This document shows positions 53,191 through 61,714 of a stretch of 64,000 bases of DNA, piece after piece (position 1 is the first letter of the stretch; each line of letters begins with the position of its first letter). The position numbers and the translations under genes were made by a program. The stretch comes from Achromobacter denitrificans NBRC 15125 (GTDB lineage Bacteria; Pseudomonadota; Gammaproteobacteria; Burkholderiales; Burkholderiaceae_B). Location: assembly GCF_001571365.1 (NCBI RefSeq), contig NZ_BCTQ01000005.1, positions 62,001 to 126,000 on the forward strand. The letters run 5' to 3'. Under the pieces are notes generated by a model. That model was not told the origin of the DNA and ran no database searches. It saw nothing but the letters and a program-made list of their open reading frames with translations.

Positions 53191-53406
53191 TCAAGGCGCG
53201 AGCTTGAATCCCAGGTCGACGCCCCACTTGTCGGTTTCGCGCAGCCATTTAGCGCCGCAATTCAAGCAGCGGAAATGGTCTTCACGACTTTCTTCCCGGC
53301 CTTTCTGCGTCGGGTTGGTGAATCCTTGATGTCCGAGATGAGCATGCGGCGCGACGCCGGCAAGCCCCGGGTTAATGCGTTGGCAAGCCAAGCACATAAC
53401 GCTCAT
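53191..53406 (-). CDS. Small protein with two CxxC pairs, probable zinc ribbon
   Basis: A 71-residue protein. The N-terminal CLAC and central CLNC each form a CxxC knuckle, spaced about 41 residues apart, like a zinc ribbon. The middle part HAHLGHQGF contains His. The RBS GGGGAAG lies 5-6 bases before ATG 53406, and a terminator follows. No family name is evident; such proteins often bind nucleic acid or other proteins. A plus-strand ORF over the same region is a shadow. Confidence 0.7.
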   Translation of the reverse strand: MSVMCLACQRINPGLAGVAPHAHLGHQGFTNPTQKGREESREDHFRCLNCGAKWLRETDKWGVDLGFKLAP

Positions 53407-53509
53407 TGATGCTTCCCCACAAACATAGTTACTAAATTGTAAGGGATTTCACCAATGCTTTTCTATCAATTTATGTCTATAACGCCGCAAAAAATTGTTA
53501 ACGCCACAA

Positions 53510-54616
53510 TTAAACAACGCCCGGCAAGGCGGCAAGGCAGGTCAGGAGGTGGTACGGCGAGGTCGACGGCATGTCCGTCCGCTGCACCGCGCCGCCCGCG
53601 TCCAGGCATTCGTACCAGCCGCCGGGATGCAGGAAACGCTCCCTGAAAACGCCCAGCCCGGCCTCCAGCGCCGGCAGGTCGCCCAGCACCGCTAGCACCC
53701 GCAGGTATTCGGTCTGCGCCCAGATGCGCCGGGTGTCGTCGATCACGGCGCCCGATTCGTTCAGGGACGCCACCACGCCGCCCGCGTCCACCCCGTGGCG
53801 GCGCGACCACTGCACGGCCCGCGGTAGCGATTCCGCCAGGTCCAGCCCTTCGAACACCGGCGCCGCCTCGTGCACCAGCGACAGCCATTCGAACTGGTGC
53901 CCCGGTTCCAGTCGGTTGCCGGCCGTGCCCTGCCGCTCTTCGGAGATGCATTGCGTCGGCGGATGGACGAAGCGGTGGCTGATGCCTTGCGCCAGGCTGC
54001 GCAGGTGCTGCGCGAACAGCGCCGGCTCGGCCACCTGCGCGGCCGCCAGATACGCTTCGGTCAGGTGCATCATGGGATTCTGCGCCGGCGGGCGCAGGGC
54101 CTGGCCCAGGTCCGGGCTCAGCGCGGCGTGGTACAGCGAGTCGGTGGTCTTGAAGCGCGCCTCGATGGTCGACGCGGTGGCCAGCATGAGTTTGCGCGCG
54201 CCGGCATTGCGGCTGCGGCGGAAATAGGCCGCGCAAGCCAAGACGATGAACGCGTGGGTGTACAGATCCTGGGTTTCGTCGAGGGGACGCGTTTCGGCGT
54301 CGACGCTATAGCGCCAGCCGCCATGCCTGTCGTCGCGGAACACGCGAACCAGCGAGTCGAAAAGCGTGTCCGCGTGCTTGCCTGCGGCATCGCCCGGCGC
54401 CTCGGAAAAAACGTACAGTTGGCGGGCACAGGCCATGGCGCGGTAGCGCGTGGCCGGCAGCGCGAGGCCCGAGGCCGAATCCAGCGATTCGAAAGGCAGG
54501 CCCGTCGCGGTGTTGAATCCCGGCCCCAGCCACAAGGGCAGGACGACCGAATCGAAGTGCTGGCGCAGTGCGCGGACGTGCGCCGCGAGAGTGGAAGAGG
54601 TCTGTGCGGCAGTCAT
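53510..54616 (-). CDS. AGE-family epimerase/isomerase
   Basis: A 368-residue (alpha/alpha)6-barrel protein of the N-acylglucosamine 2-epimerase family, which includes GlcNAc 2-epimerases and mannose isomerases. Typical segments are GGWRYSVDAETRPLDETQDL, THAFIVLACAAYF, QNPMMHLTEAYLAA, GHQFEWLSLVHE and GGWYECLDAGG with catalytic His positions. Substrate is likely a keto/aldo sugar. Start ATG 54616 is a moderate choice since the frame stays open to 54718 and no strong RBS marks any start. Confidence 0.82.
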   Translation of the reverse strand: MTAAQTSSTLAAHVRALRQHFDSVVLPLWLGPGFNTATGLPFESLDSASGLALPATRYRAMACARQLYVFSEAPGDAAGKHADTLFDSLVRVFRDDRHGGWRYSVDAETRPLDETQDLYTHAFIVLACAAYFRRSRNAGARKLMLATASTIEARFKTTDSLYHAALSPDLGQALRPPAQNPMMHLTEAYLAAAQVAEPALFAQHLRSLAQGISHRFVHPPTQCISEERQGTAGNRLEPGHQFEWLSLVHEAAPVFEGLDLAESLPRAVQWSRRHGVDAGGVVASLNESGAVIDDTRRIWAQTEYLRVLAVLGDLPALEAGLGVFRERFLHPGGWYECLDAGGAVQRTDMPSTSPYHLLTCLAALPGVV

Positions 54617-54761
54617 CTTGGAACGGCGCATGCCCAGTCGGGGCCCCAGGTTTTGGAGCAGCAACGATAACCGAAATCTTCGTCGCAAACCGAGCATTCT
54701 CCGAAGCTTCATGCACACACAGACCGGTCCTGCGGATCAACTCCGTCCAGGGAACAAAGCC

Positions 54762-54974
54762 CTATCGGAAGATATTTTCCTCAACCCAATTCTGCGCGAA
54801 GATTTCCGCGCGATCGCGTGCTTCGTCCAACGAAGCGCAGTTGCCCAAGTGGGAAAACGCGGCATCCACCTCGGTGCCGCCCTCGGCCGTTACCGTCAGC
54901 AAAACGCCATATCCGCCGGTATCCATGGCCGCCGTGGAAACGTCGATCAGTACTTCCTGGTCACGATGCTGCAT
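54762..54974 (-). CDS. Hypothetical small protein
   Basis: A 70-residue acidic protein, not recognised. A short beta-like N-terminal part (VLIDVSTAAMDTGGYGVLLT) is followed by a helical C-terminus (LDEARDRAEIFAQNWVE). A good RBS, GGGAGG, lies about 7 bases before the ATG at 54974, supporting a real gene. It is upstream of the AGE gene on the same strand. Confidence 0.65.
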   Translation of the reverse strand: MQHRDQEVLIDVSTAAMDTGGYGVLLTVTAEGGTEVDAAFSHLGNCASLDEARDRAEIFAQNWVEENIFR

Positions 54975-55332
54975 GTGCTACCTCCCAGTCGGTTACCTAA
55001 ACGCGTGAACCACGCGTGACGTTGCGGGGAGCAGTTTTCCCACGCAAATGAATAGACCTGCAAACGCCACGCAAAGTTCATCTTACTGGCGACGCCGGAC
55101 CCGCGATATGCTGAAAGCGACCAAATCGCGCATTCCGTCTCAGGAGATTCCCGTATCCCCCGCAGATTCATCGCAAGTGCGCGACATACTGCGAAAACAT
55201 TCGCAAATTGTGCGAAATCCGGTGCCTGAAACGATCAAGACGCAACAAAACGCGGCAAGCCGCCAGGAAAACAGGATGGAAAACGGGGCGCGGGCCGAAG
55301 ACAGCCGCGGGGACGCGCCGGATCGGATAGCG
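54975..55332. other. 358-bp region without a supported gene
   Basis: Relatively AT-rich around 55160-55260. Contains an inverted repeat TTCGCA (55200-55205), AATTG, TGCGAA (55211-55216), and several further TCGCA/TGCGA words from 55170, which look like clustered operator half-sites. ORFs crossing this region have no family features and no RBS. Confidence 0.4.
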
Positions 55333-55557
55333 CTATCGCAGGTGGATGGCGCCCGGCTCTTCCATGCGCAGGGCAAGCTTGCCCTTTTCCGTGATGAGCC
55401 AACGCCCGTCCGGGCCGGCCGCGATGCAACGCAGGGTTTCCAGCGCCGTCGCGACGTGCGCGGGAACCTCGGTCTGCTCGGCGCCCGGCTCGCCGTTGTC
55501 GGCGACGACGCGCAACCAATGACCCAGTTCGCCCTTCTCGAAACGATGCAATGCCAT
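55333..55557 (-). CDS. Hypothetical small protein
   Basis: A 74-residue protein, no family recognised. The sequence has a beta-rich C-terminal part (GRWLITEKGKLALRMEEPG) after a helix (PAHVATALETLRCIA). A purine-rich GAGAGAG about 8 bases before the ATG (55557) may act as RBS. The gene is convergent with nothing and 63 bp from the TauE/SafE gene end. Function unknown. Confidence 0.6.
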   Translation of the reverse strand: MALHRFEKGELGHWLRVVADNGEPGAEQTEVPAHVATALETLRCIAAGPDGRWLITEKGKLALRMEEPGAIHLR

Positions 55558-55620
55558 GCGTGACTCTCTCTATAACCGTCTAACGATAGCATGCCGCCGC
55601 GGCGTCCCCGGAGGCGCGCG

Positions 55621-56367
55621 CTAGGCCAGCAGCTTCGGCACCGACGAAGCCAGCAGGGCCAGGCCCGAGACGGTCAGGAGGCCCAGCACGATGCGGCGAA
55701 ACGCCAGGTCGCTGATGCCGACGTAGACGCGCGTGCCCCACAGGGTCGGCAGCAGCATCGCCGGGAGGATCATGCCGAACAGGGGCAGCATGTCTCGCGT
55801 GACCAGGCCGGTGAACACGTAGCTCGCCATCGTCACCATGAGCATGGAGAGATTGAAGTTCTGGATCACCGCGCGCTGCACGTCGCGGTCGAATCCGCGC
55901 AAGGTGCACCACAGCGTCGGAATCACGCCGGTAAAGCCGCCGATGCCGCCCATGATCCCGCCCATCGCGCCCACCACGCCGTCGGCCAGCTTGCCGCCCA
56001 CGGCGATGCGCGGCAGGCGCGTCGCGAACAGCATGATCGGGCACCAGACCGCCAGCAGCCCGCCGATGAAGGTCTTGAACACCAGCGGATCCAGATGCGG
56101 CAACAGCTTCACGCCCAGCGGAATGCCAAGCAGACCGCCGGCGATGAACGGCAGCAGGCGGCCCATGGAGAATCCGCGGCGCACGCTGAACGCGGCCACC
56201 AGTTGCCCCGTCAGCGCGCCGAACACCGTCATGGCGGCGGCCAGTTTGGGATCCACCGTCCAGGCCCAGAACGACATGGCCACCATGCCGAAACCGAAGC
56301 CGGAAAGGCCTTGGACGAAACCCGCCGTCATGGCGCCCGCCACGACCAGCACATACAAAGAATCCAT
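55621..56367 (-). CDS. TauE/SafE-family permease
   Basis: A 248-residue inner-membrane protein with about eight hydrophobic helices. The two repeats show GFVQGLSGFGFGMVAMSFWA near the start and GIMGGIGGFTGVIPTLWCTL in the middle, typical of the sulphite/organosulphonate exporter family. The start ATG 56367 precedes the first helix directly; the frame extends 28 codons further upstream without family match. Substrate is not deducible. Confidence 0.87.
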   Translation of the reverse strand: MDSLYVLVVAGAMTAGFVQGLSGFGFGMVAMSFWAWTVDPKLAAAMTVFGALTGQLVAAFSVRRGFSMGRLLPFIAGGLLGIPLGVKLLPHLDPLVFKTFIGGLLAVWCPIMLFATRLPRIAVGGKLADGVVGAMGGIMGGIGGFTGVIPTLWCTLRGFDRDVQRAVIQNFNLSMLMVTMASYVFTGLVTRDMLPLFGMILPAMLLPTLWGTRVYVGISDLAFRRIVLGLLTVSGLALLASSVPKLLA

Positions 56368-56517
56368 TGTTGCCGCAAGCCCGTTATGAACCGGGCCCTC
56401 CCCGGCGCCTGACATTCTAGGGCCAGTCGGGGCCGAACGGCGGCCGTGCATGCCGGCTTGCGCGTTTGCAGGCTCGCGGCCGGCCCGTACTGGCCGGCTC
56501 CCTTCTGCCGGCGCGCC

Positions 56518-57429
56518 TTACGACGGCCGCAGCACGAGCGGCCGCTTGTAGCGCGCCGCGGCGGCGGACGCGGCGACGCTCGCGCCGATCAAGCCCAGGC
56601 CCAGCGCCAGGTCGGCCGAAATGCGCTCTTGGAAGACCAGCGACGACACGATCAGCCCGATCACGGGCACGCACAGCATCGCGATCGAGGTCGCCACCGG
56701 CGGCATCTTCTGCGTCATGCCCAGCACCACGATGAAGGTCAGCGCCGTGGCCAGCGGCCCCGTGTACAGAATCACGGGCCACGCATCCGGCACGGCCAGG
56801 AATGTCGGCGCGCCATCGCGCAGCCAGGCCAGCGCGGCCAGGGGCACGGTGGCGATGGCGGTCTGCCACGGAATCATGTCCGCGCCCAGGCGGATGTGGC
56901 GGTTGCCGCGCAGCTGGATGATGTTGCAGGCCCACGCGAAGGACGCGCCCAGCAGCATCGCCAATCCGATCACGGTATGCGCCTGCCAGGGGCTGAAGGC
57001 CGGCGCGACGATGACGGCGATGCCGGCGTAGCTCAGCGCCGTCGCCAGCCATTGCGCCAGGCTCAGGCGCTCCTTCAGGACCAGCGAAGACAACGGGATC
57101 ACCCAGATGGAGGTGGCGTACGCGATCACGGACGCGCGTCCGGGCGCCACGTACTGCATGGCCCACAACGCCAACGCCGTGAACGCGCCCATCTGCAGCA
57201 ATGCCACGCCCGCCACCAGCGGCAACTCCTGGCGCGTGGGCAGGCGCAGGCGCCCGAGCAGGCCCAGCACCAGCACGCTGATCGCCGCGGCCGATCCGAA
57301 GCGGCTGGCGGCCAGCCAGAGCGGGCTCATGTGGGCCAGCCCCAGTTTCATCACGGGCCAATTGCCGCCCCAGATCGCCACCGCGCCCACCAATGGCAGG
57401 AACCTGCCCAACGTGCTTTGCTGACTCAT
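56518..57429 (-). CDS. EamA/DMT-family permease
   Basis: A 303-residue inner-membrane protein with two EamA repeats and ten helices. First repeat: AVAIWGGNWPVMKLGLAHM and MQYVAPGRASVIAYATSIWV. Second repeat: LGASFAWACNIIQLRGNRHI and SIAMLCVPVIGLIVSSLVFQ. Divergent Lrp/AsnC regulators commonly control amino-acid exporters of this type. It starts 160 bp from the Lrp gene, with a large dyad in the gap. Confidence 0.88.
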   Translation of the reverse strand: MSQQSTLGRFLPLVGAVAIWGGNWPVMKLGLAHMSPLWLAASRFGSAAAISVLVLGLLGRLRLPTRQELPLVAGVALLQMGAFTALALWAMQYVAPGRASVIAYATSIWVIPLSSLVLKERLSLAQWLATALSYAGIAVIVAPAFSPWQAHTVIGLAMLLGASFAWACNIIQLRGNRHIRLGADMIPWQTAIATVPLAALAWLRDGAPTFLAVPDAWPVILYTGPLATALTFIVVLGMTQKMPPVATSIAMLCVPVIGLIVSSLVFQERISADLALGLGLIGASVAASAAAARYKRPLVLRPS

Positions 57430-57439
57430 TACTGCTCGA

Positions 57440-57504
57440 TTTACCGCATGAAAATTCCGCGTTTTGGCCGACCGGCCAAACGAAGGAATAGTCTATAGGG
57501 TAAA
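57440..57504. promoter_or_regulatory. Extended dyad between EamA and Lrp genes, probable Lrp operator
   Basis: Nested inverted repeats around one centre (57471.5): TTTGGCC (57463-57469) with GGCCAAA (57474-57480), ATTCC (57454-57458) with GGAAT (57485-57489), and outer TTTACC (57440-57445) with GGTAAA (57499-57504, offset half a base). The arms span about 65 bp, as expected for a site that wraps an octameric Lrp protein. Confidence 0.65.
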
Positions 57505-57589
57505 CCCCAGCATATTTCACCTCAATTTACTGCAATACCCGGCATACTCGGCACATCCGAACTGCTTATTGAAGATCCGTAGGTGACTT

Positions 57590-58060
57590 ATGCCGGAAAT
57601 CAACCTGGATGCCACTGACATCCGCATCCTGAACGAACTCCAGCGCGATGCGCGCCTGACCAACGTCGAGCTGGCGGCACGCGTCAACCTGTCGGCCTCG
57701 CCCTGCCTGGCCCGCGTCCGCCGCCTGGAGGCCGAGGGGCTGATCGACCGGCGCGTCACGCTGCTCAACGCGCGCAAGCTGGGGCTGAAGGTCAACGTGT
57801 TCATCCAGATATCGCTGGACAAGCAGCGCAAGGCCGCGCTGGACGTGTTCGAGCGCGAAATCGCCGTCCTGCCCGAGATCATGGAGTGCTATCTGATGTC
57901 GGGCGACGCCGACTACCTGATCCGCGCCCTGGTGCCGGACGTCGACGCCCTGGAGCGCCTCATCGTCGAACACATCACCCGCATCCCTGGCGTGGCCAGC
58001 ATCCGTTCGAGCTTCGCCTTGAAGCAGGTGCTCTACACCACCGCGGTGCCGCTGGCCTGA
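57590..58060 (+). CDS. Lrp/AsnC-family transcriptional regulator
   Basis: A 156-residue regulator. The N-terminal HTH (1-60) reads [20 protein letters not shown], then [20 protein letters not shown]. The C-terminal RAM domain (70-150) has [20 protein letters not shown]. It senses an amino acid in most relatives and likely represses or activates the divergent EamA exporter and itself. Confidence 0.92.
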   Translation: MPEINLDATDIRILNELQRDARLTNVELAARVNLSASPCLARVRRLEAEGLIDRRVTLLNARKLGLKVNVFIQISLDKQRKAALDVFEREIAVLPEIMECYLMSGDADYLIRALVPDVDALERLIVEHITRIPGVASIRSSFALKQVLYTTAVPLA

Positions 58061-58126
58061 CGCCGGCCAACCGCGAGCGCCGCGCCGCTTGCGGGATCGT
58101 CCGGCCCAGCCCACAATGAAAGCGCC

Positions 58127-58148
58127 GCGCGGGCCGCTCGGCCCGCGC
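58127..58148 (+). other. GC-rich hairpin upstream of a small gene
   Basis: GCGCGGGCC (58127-58135), loop GCTC, GGCCCGCGC (58140-58148), in the 121-bp gap after the Lrp gene and 34 bp before the next start. Possible Lrp-transcript end or leader stem; no U-tract. Confidence 0.35.
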
Positions 58149-58181
58149 CGCTCCCTCCCATCGTCTAGCAAGGAGCAAACC

Positions 58182-58415
58182 ATGCCTGAAACCGACTGGT
58201 TCCCTGGCGGCACGCTACCCGATCGTCAGGGCTACTACGAAGTGGAATTCGACACGGGTGAAATCGAAATCACGCGCTACGGCCTGTTGGGCTGGGAGCC
58301 CGAACAGGATCGCGGCCGGATCAAACGCTGGCGTGGCCTGGACCCGAACATCGAAGCCGCCGAAATGCAGCGCGAAAGCGCGGTGCGCAACAACGGCGAT
58401 ACGCTGATCGGCTGA
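58182..58415 (+). CDS. Hypothetical small protein
   Basis: A 77-residue acidic protein, not recognised. The sequence has YYEVEFDTGEIEITRYGLLG and a helical tail (NIEAAEMQRESAVRNN). AAGGAG lies 7 bases before ATG 58182, and a good bidirectional terminator follows at 58441, so this is very likely a real gene. Function unknown. Confidence 0.7.
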   Translation: MPETDWFPGGTLPDRQGYYEVEFDTGEIEITRYGLLGWEPEQDRGRIKRWRGLDPNIEAAEMQRESAVRNNGDTLIG

Positions 58416-58440
58416 CCTCCGGCCCCGGGGGCCGGAATGC

Positions 58441-58471
58441 AAAACGCCGCGGAGGACATCCGCGGCGTTTT
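58441..58471. terminator. Bidirectional intrinsic terminator
   Basis: AAAACGCCGCGG (58441-58452), 7-nt loop, CCGCGGCGTTTT (58460-58471): a perfect 12-base stem with A-run and T-run flanks so it can terminate both the plus-strand small gene and the convergent SYLF gene. Confidence 0.88.
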
Positions 58472-58491
58472 GCATTGCCAGGAAGGCGCGA

Positions 58492-59082
58492 TCAAAGATC
58501 CAGCTTGGAGATCTTGGTGCCGGCCAACGACACGCCCGCCATCAGGCCGCCGTTGTTCATCACGAACCCCACGACCGGTTGCTGCGCCGTGTTCGTGTCG
58601 ATGCGCCCGGTAGCGCCGACATTGACGACGGCAACCGTGGCGTCGGCGCCGATGGTCCAGCCGCTGCTGGCGCGGAACTTGGCGAGCGCATCGTCGGTCA
58701 TGAACAATATCACCATGGCCTTGGACTGCGCGCCGGCCTGGAAGCCGACGGAACCCGCCGTAGTGCTGTAGTAGCCGGCGGTGGCGCCGCCTACGCGCAG
58801 CACGCCATTGCCATGCTCCGCGCCGACGATGAAGCTGCCGCTCAGCACATCGGGAAAGATCAGTATGCCCCTGGCGCGCGCGACCAGCTCCTTCGACTGG
58901 GGCGAGGCCTCGTACAGTTTGCCCAGCGTCGCATCCGCCGCGCTGTTGAGCGATTGACGCTTCTCGCTCGCCGTCGCGGAGGACTTCGGGCCTGTGGTGG
59001 TGCAGCCGACGAACAGCAAGCCAGCCGCGCCGATCGTCACGGCCACGGCGGCGCGACGCAAGACAGGAAAAGTATCAAACAT
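58492..59082 (-). CDS. SYLF/YSC84-domain lipoprotein
   Basis: A 196-residue protein. The lipobox LLFVGC puts lipid on C27, so it is membrane-anchored. The SYLF domain (about 65-190) has ARARGILIFPDVLSGSFIVG, then GNGVLRVGGATAGYYST, SVGFQAGAQSKAMVILFMTD and a C-terminal GVSLAGTKISKLD. The domain binds phosphoinositides in eukaryotes and is common in bacterial envelope proteins of unclear role. ATG 59082 has AAGGAGA 6 bases upstream. Confidence 0.9.
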   Translation of the reverse strand: MFDTFPVLRRAAVAVTIGAAGLLFVGCTTTGPKSSATASEKRQSLNSAADATLGKLYEASPQSKELVARARGILIFPDVLSGSFIVGAEHGNGVLRVGGATAGYYSTTAGSVGFQAGAQSKAMVILFMTDDALAKFRASSGWTIGADATVAVVNVGATGRIDTNTAQQPVVGFVMNNGGLMAGVSLAGTKISKLDL

Positions 59083-59206
59083 GGAACTCTCCTTTTTTGT
59101 TGTCACCAGCTACCAATGTACCGGGCAAATTCGCAAGCGCAAGACCCATGATTGTGGCCAAACGCAACAAAACCCGCCCGATGCCGCCAGCTGGACGAAC
59201 CCGCCG

Positions 59207-59464
59207 CTACAAAATGCCGTAGCGCGGCTCGCCCGTGGACTCGTCGACCGAGACGATGCCCGACAGCACCAGTTCGGCATGGCGCAACGCGATCGTCGCG
59301 TCCGCGAAGGTGACGAAGCGCGGCAGCGACCAGCGTCGCGGCGCATCTTCCCGCCCTTCCGTCCTGCAGACAGCCACTTCGATCGCGAGCACGCCGTCGC
59401 CCAGCCTGACGACCTGGCATTCCACCTGGAAGCCATCGATATCACGCCGCGGCCACGCGTTCAT
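59207..59464 (-). CDS. Hypothetical small protein
   Basis: An 85-residue protein with the central pattern FQVECQVVRLGDGVLAIEVA and an RHAELVLSGIVSVDESTG tail, not recognised. ATG 59464 has GGAGAG about 6 bases upstream; the frame is open to 59497 with a less supported start. The gap to the RpiR gene (59465-59667) is AT-rich around 59500-59550. Confidence 0.6.
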   Translation of the reverse strand: MNAWPRRDIDGFQVECQVVRLGDGVLAIEVAVCRTEGREDAPRRWSLPRFVTFADATIALRHAELVLSGIVSVDESTGEPRYGIL

Positions 59465-59667
59465 GCCACTCTCCGAAATGTACTCGTCCGGCCGCAATAT
59501 GCCAAAAATAAATCGCCTTGCAAAGCAATGTTTTCAAGGGGTTATGACGTACTAGACAGCCTAGTGCGAGCGCATCTTGCAAGCCCCGGAAACGGCCCGG
59601 AAACGCCCGTTTTACGGGCCGACGCGCGGTTTGCGCGACAGGCGGCGGCGAAGGCCGCAGGCGCGCT

Positions 59668-60534
59668 TTACTCGCCGCCCGGCTGCCGTATCCACTGGGC
59701 GTCCCACAGCCCCTCGCCGCGCTCCAGCGCGTCGCCCAGCGCCTGCTTGCGGCGCTGCGCGACCGCCGCGAGCAGCGCATTGCAGACGGAGAACGCCGCG
59801 GTATAGGAATCGAAGGGCGAGGCGCCGGAGCTGCGCGCGACCAGCACGTGATGCGCCGACGCGGCGGCGGGCGCCGAAGCCGAGTCGGTGAACAGCACCA
59901 CCTTGCCGCCGCGCTGGCGGAAATACTGCACCGCCCCCGCCGTGGCGACCGAATAGCGCCGGAAGGTAAAGGCCAACAGCACGTCGCTGTCGTCGATCCA
60001 CAGCAGCTGGTCTTCCAGCGACAGGGCCCCCGGCGCCATCATCGGCCTGACCGCGGGCAGGCACATGTTCAGGTACAGCGCCACGTGGCTGGCCAGCGGC
60101 GCCGCCTGCCGCAAACCCAGGACGTGGACCCTGGCCTTGCGCTGCGTCAGCAGGCGCACCGCCGCCTCGAACGCCGCCACGTCGATCGACGCGAAGGTTT
60201 CCTTCAGATTGTGCTGGTCGTGCAGCAAGGCGTTGTTCAGGCAGGCCCGCGCCGACGGGGTGTCCGCGGCGACCGCGTCGGCCCGCTCGCCCGGCGACGC
60301 GAGGCGCGCCGTCACTTCGGCACGCGCCTCCATCTGGGCCTGCGCATAGCTTTCGTAGCCCAGCTTGGCCAGCAGGCGCACCACGGTGGACGCGCTGGTG
60401 CCCACCTTCTTGGCCAGGGCGGTCGCCGATTCCAGCAGGCCTTGCGGATAGCGCGCCTGCATTTCCTCGACCAGCAGGCGTTCGGTCTTGCTGAGTTTCC
60501 TGCCGTAGCCGGCGATGCGTTGGTTCAGGTTCAT
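59668..60534 (-). CDS. RpiR-family transcriptional regulator (HTH plus SIS domain)
   Basis: A 288-residue regulator. The N-terminal HTH (1-75) has KLSKTERLLVEEMQARYPQG and KKVGTSASTVVRLLAKLGYE. The SIS domain (about 120-260) has KARVHVLGLRQAAPLASHVA and DVLLAFTFRRYSVATAGAVQ, which binds a sugar phosphate or other ligand. It is divergent from a Bug-hydrolase pair (170-bp gap with CATTGCA repeats) and most likely represses it. Confidence 0.9.
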   Translation of the reverse strand: MNLNQRIAGYGRKLSKTERLLVEEMQARYPQGLLESATALAKKVGTSASTVVRLLAKLGYESYAQAQMEARAEVTARLASPGERADAVAADTPSARACLNNALLHDQHNLKETFASIDVAAFEAAVRLLTQRKARVHVLGLRQAAPLASHVALYLNMCLPAVRPMMAPGALSLEDQLLWIDDSDVLLAFTFRRYSVATAGAVQYFRQRGGKVVLFTDSASAPAAASAHHVLVARSSGASPFDSYTAAFSVCNALLAAVAQRRKQALGDALERGEGLWDAQWIRQPGGE

Positions 60535-60629
60535 ACGGAGGCGGATCCATGATGGCGGCCGGGGCCGGGTGCCCGCGCGGGCTGTCTTCCGGATGGGGCC
60601 TAGGTGATAACCCCAAATCTCACAACGAG

Positions 60630-60667
60630 CATTGCATCTTATATTTCATCCTGCAATGTTCATTGCA
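60630..60667. promoter_or_regulatory. Probable RpiR operator upstream of the Bug gene
   Basis: CATTGCA (60630-60636), then TGCAATG (60652-60658) and CATTGCA (60661-60667). The last two form a perfect inverted repeat with a 2-bp centre. The sites lie 38-75 bp upstream of the Bug start in an AT-rich stretch. RpiR-type repressors bind such dyads; assignment is inferred. Confidence 0.65.
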
Positions 60668-60704
60668 AAATAGACCAAACACGCCGTCACTACAAGAGAC
60701 TTTC

Positions 60705-61703
60705 ATGAAGCATCACCCCCAGGGGCCGTCCCTGACCCGCCGCAGCCTGATCGCCGCAGGCCTGGGCGCCGCCCTGTTGCCGCTGAGCGCGCGCGCGAAC
60801 ACCTACCCCTCGCGCCCCATCACGCTGGTCGTCCCCTTTCCGGCCGGCGGCTCGGTCGACCTGATCGGCCGGATCTACGCGGAATCGCTGGGCAAGGCGC
60901 TGGGCACTACCGTCATCATCGAAAACCGCGACGGCGCGGGCGGCGCCATCGGCAGCAAGCGCGTCGCGCGCGCCAACCCGGACGGCTACACCCTGGTCGC
61001 CTCCTCGCAGAGCTCGCACCTGGCCAACCCGCTGATGCGCAACGACCTGGGCTACGACCCGATCAAGGATTTCGTTTCGATCTCGCAGCTGTCTCGCACG
61101 CCCAATGTGCTGGTGACCAATGCCGACGTGCCCGCCGCCAACTTCGCGGAATTCGTGGCGCTGCTGAAGTCCCGTCCGGACCAGCTGCACTACGCGACCG
61201 CGGGCATCGGCAGCATGGGCCAGCTCAACGCGGAACTGCTGAAAAACACGCTGCAGCTGCAGGCCGTGCACGTGCCCTACCGCGGCGGCGCCCCGCTGAT
61301 CAACGCGCTGCTGTCGAACCAGGCCCAATTCGCGCTGGACAACCTGGCGCCCTTCCTGCCCCACATCCAGGTCGGCAAGATGCGCGCGCTGGCCGTGGCG
61401 GCGCCCAAGCGGCTGGACTCCCTGCCCGACGTGCCCACCTTCGCCGAACTGGGCTACCCGGTGCTGAACTCCATGTCCTGGATCGGCCTGGCCGCGCCGG
61501 CGGGCACGCCGCCGGAGATCATCGACACGCTGCTGGCGGCCGTGCGCAGCGTCGCCACGCAGGACGGCATGCCGCGATCCCTGGAAAAAGCCGGCGCCCT
61601 GCCCCCCGAGGACCAGACGCCCCAGCAGTTCACCGCCATGATGTCCGAGCGCCTGGCGTTGTACAAAGACCTGATCGACCGCGCCGGCATCCGTCCTGAA
61701 TAG
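60705..61703 (+). CDS. Bug/TctC-family periplasmic solute receptor
   Basis: A 332-residue receptor. The signal peptide has a twin-arginine motif (SLTRRSLIAAGLGAALLPL) and ends near SARA. Motifs are YPSRPITLVVPFPAGGSVDL, VIIENRDGAGGAIGSKRVA, HVPYRGGAPLINALLSNQAQ and AAPAGTPPEIIDTL. Start ATG 60705 was chosen over 60549. It is followed after 11 bp by an aspartoacylase-like hydrolase, one operon under RpiR. Confidence 0.92.
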   Translation: MKHHPQGPSLTRRSLIAAGLGAALLPLSARANTYPSRPITLVVPFPAGGSVDLIGRIYAESLGKALGTTVIIENRDGAGGAIGSKRVARANPDGYTLVASSQSSHLANPLMRNDLGYDPIKDFVSISQLSRTPNVLVTNADVPAANFAEFVALLKSRPDQLHYATAGIGSMGQLNAELLKNTLQLQAVHVPYRGGAPLINALLSNQAQFALDNLAPFLPHIQVGKMRALAVAAPKRLDSLPDVPTFAELGYPVLNSMSWIGLAAPAGTPPEIIDTLLAAVRSVATQDGMPRSLEKAGALPPEDQTPQQFTAMMSERLALYKDLIDRAGIRPE

Positions 61704-61714
61704 GCCCGACACCC

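Noticed and set aside
53137-53409. Plus-strand ORF of 90 residues over the small Cys protein
   Set aside because: No RBS, starts inside the terminator; the opposite frame has CxxC pairs, RBS and a terminator.
55048-55563. Plus-strand ORF of 171 residues in the 55-kb gap
   Set aside because: Crosses the small minus-strand gene, shows no family features, and lacks an RBS.
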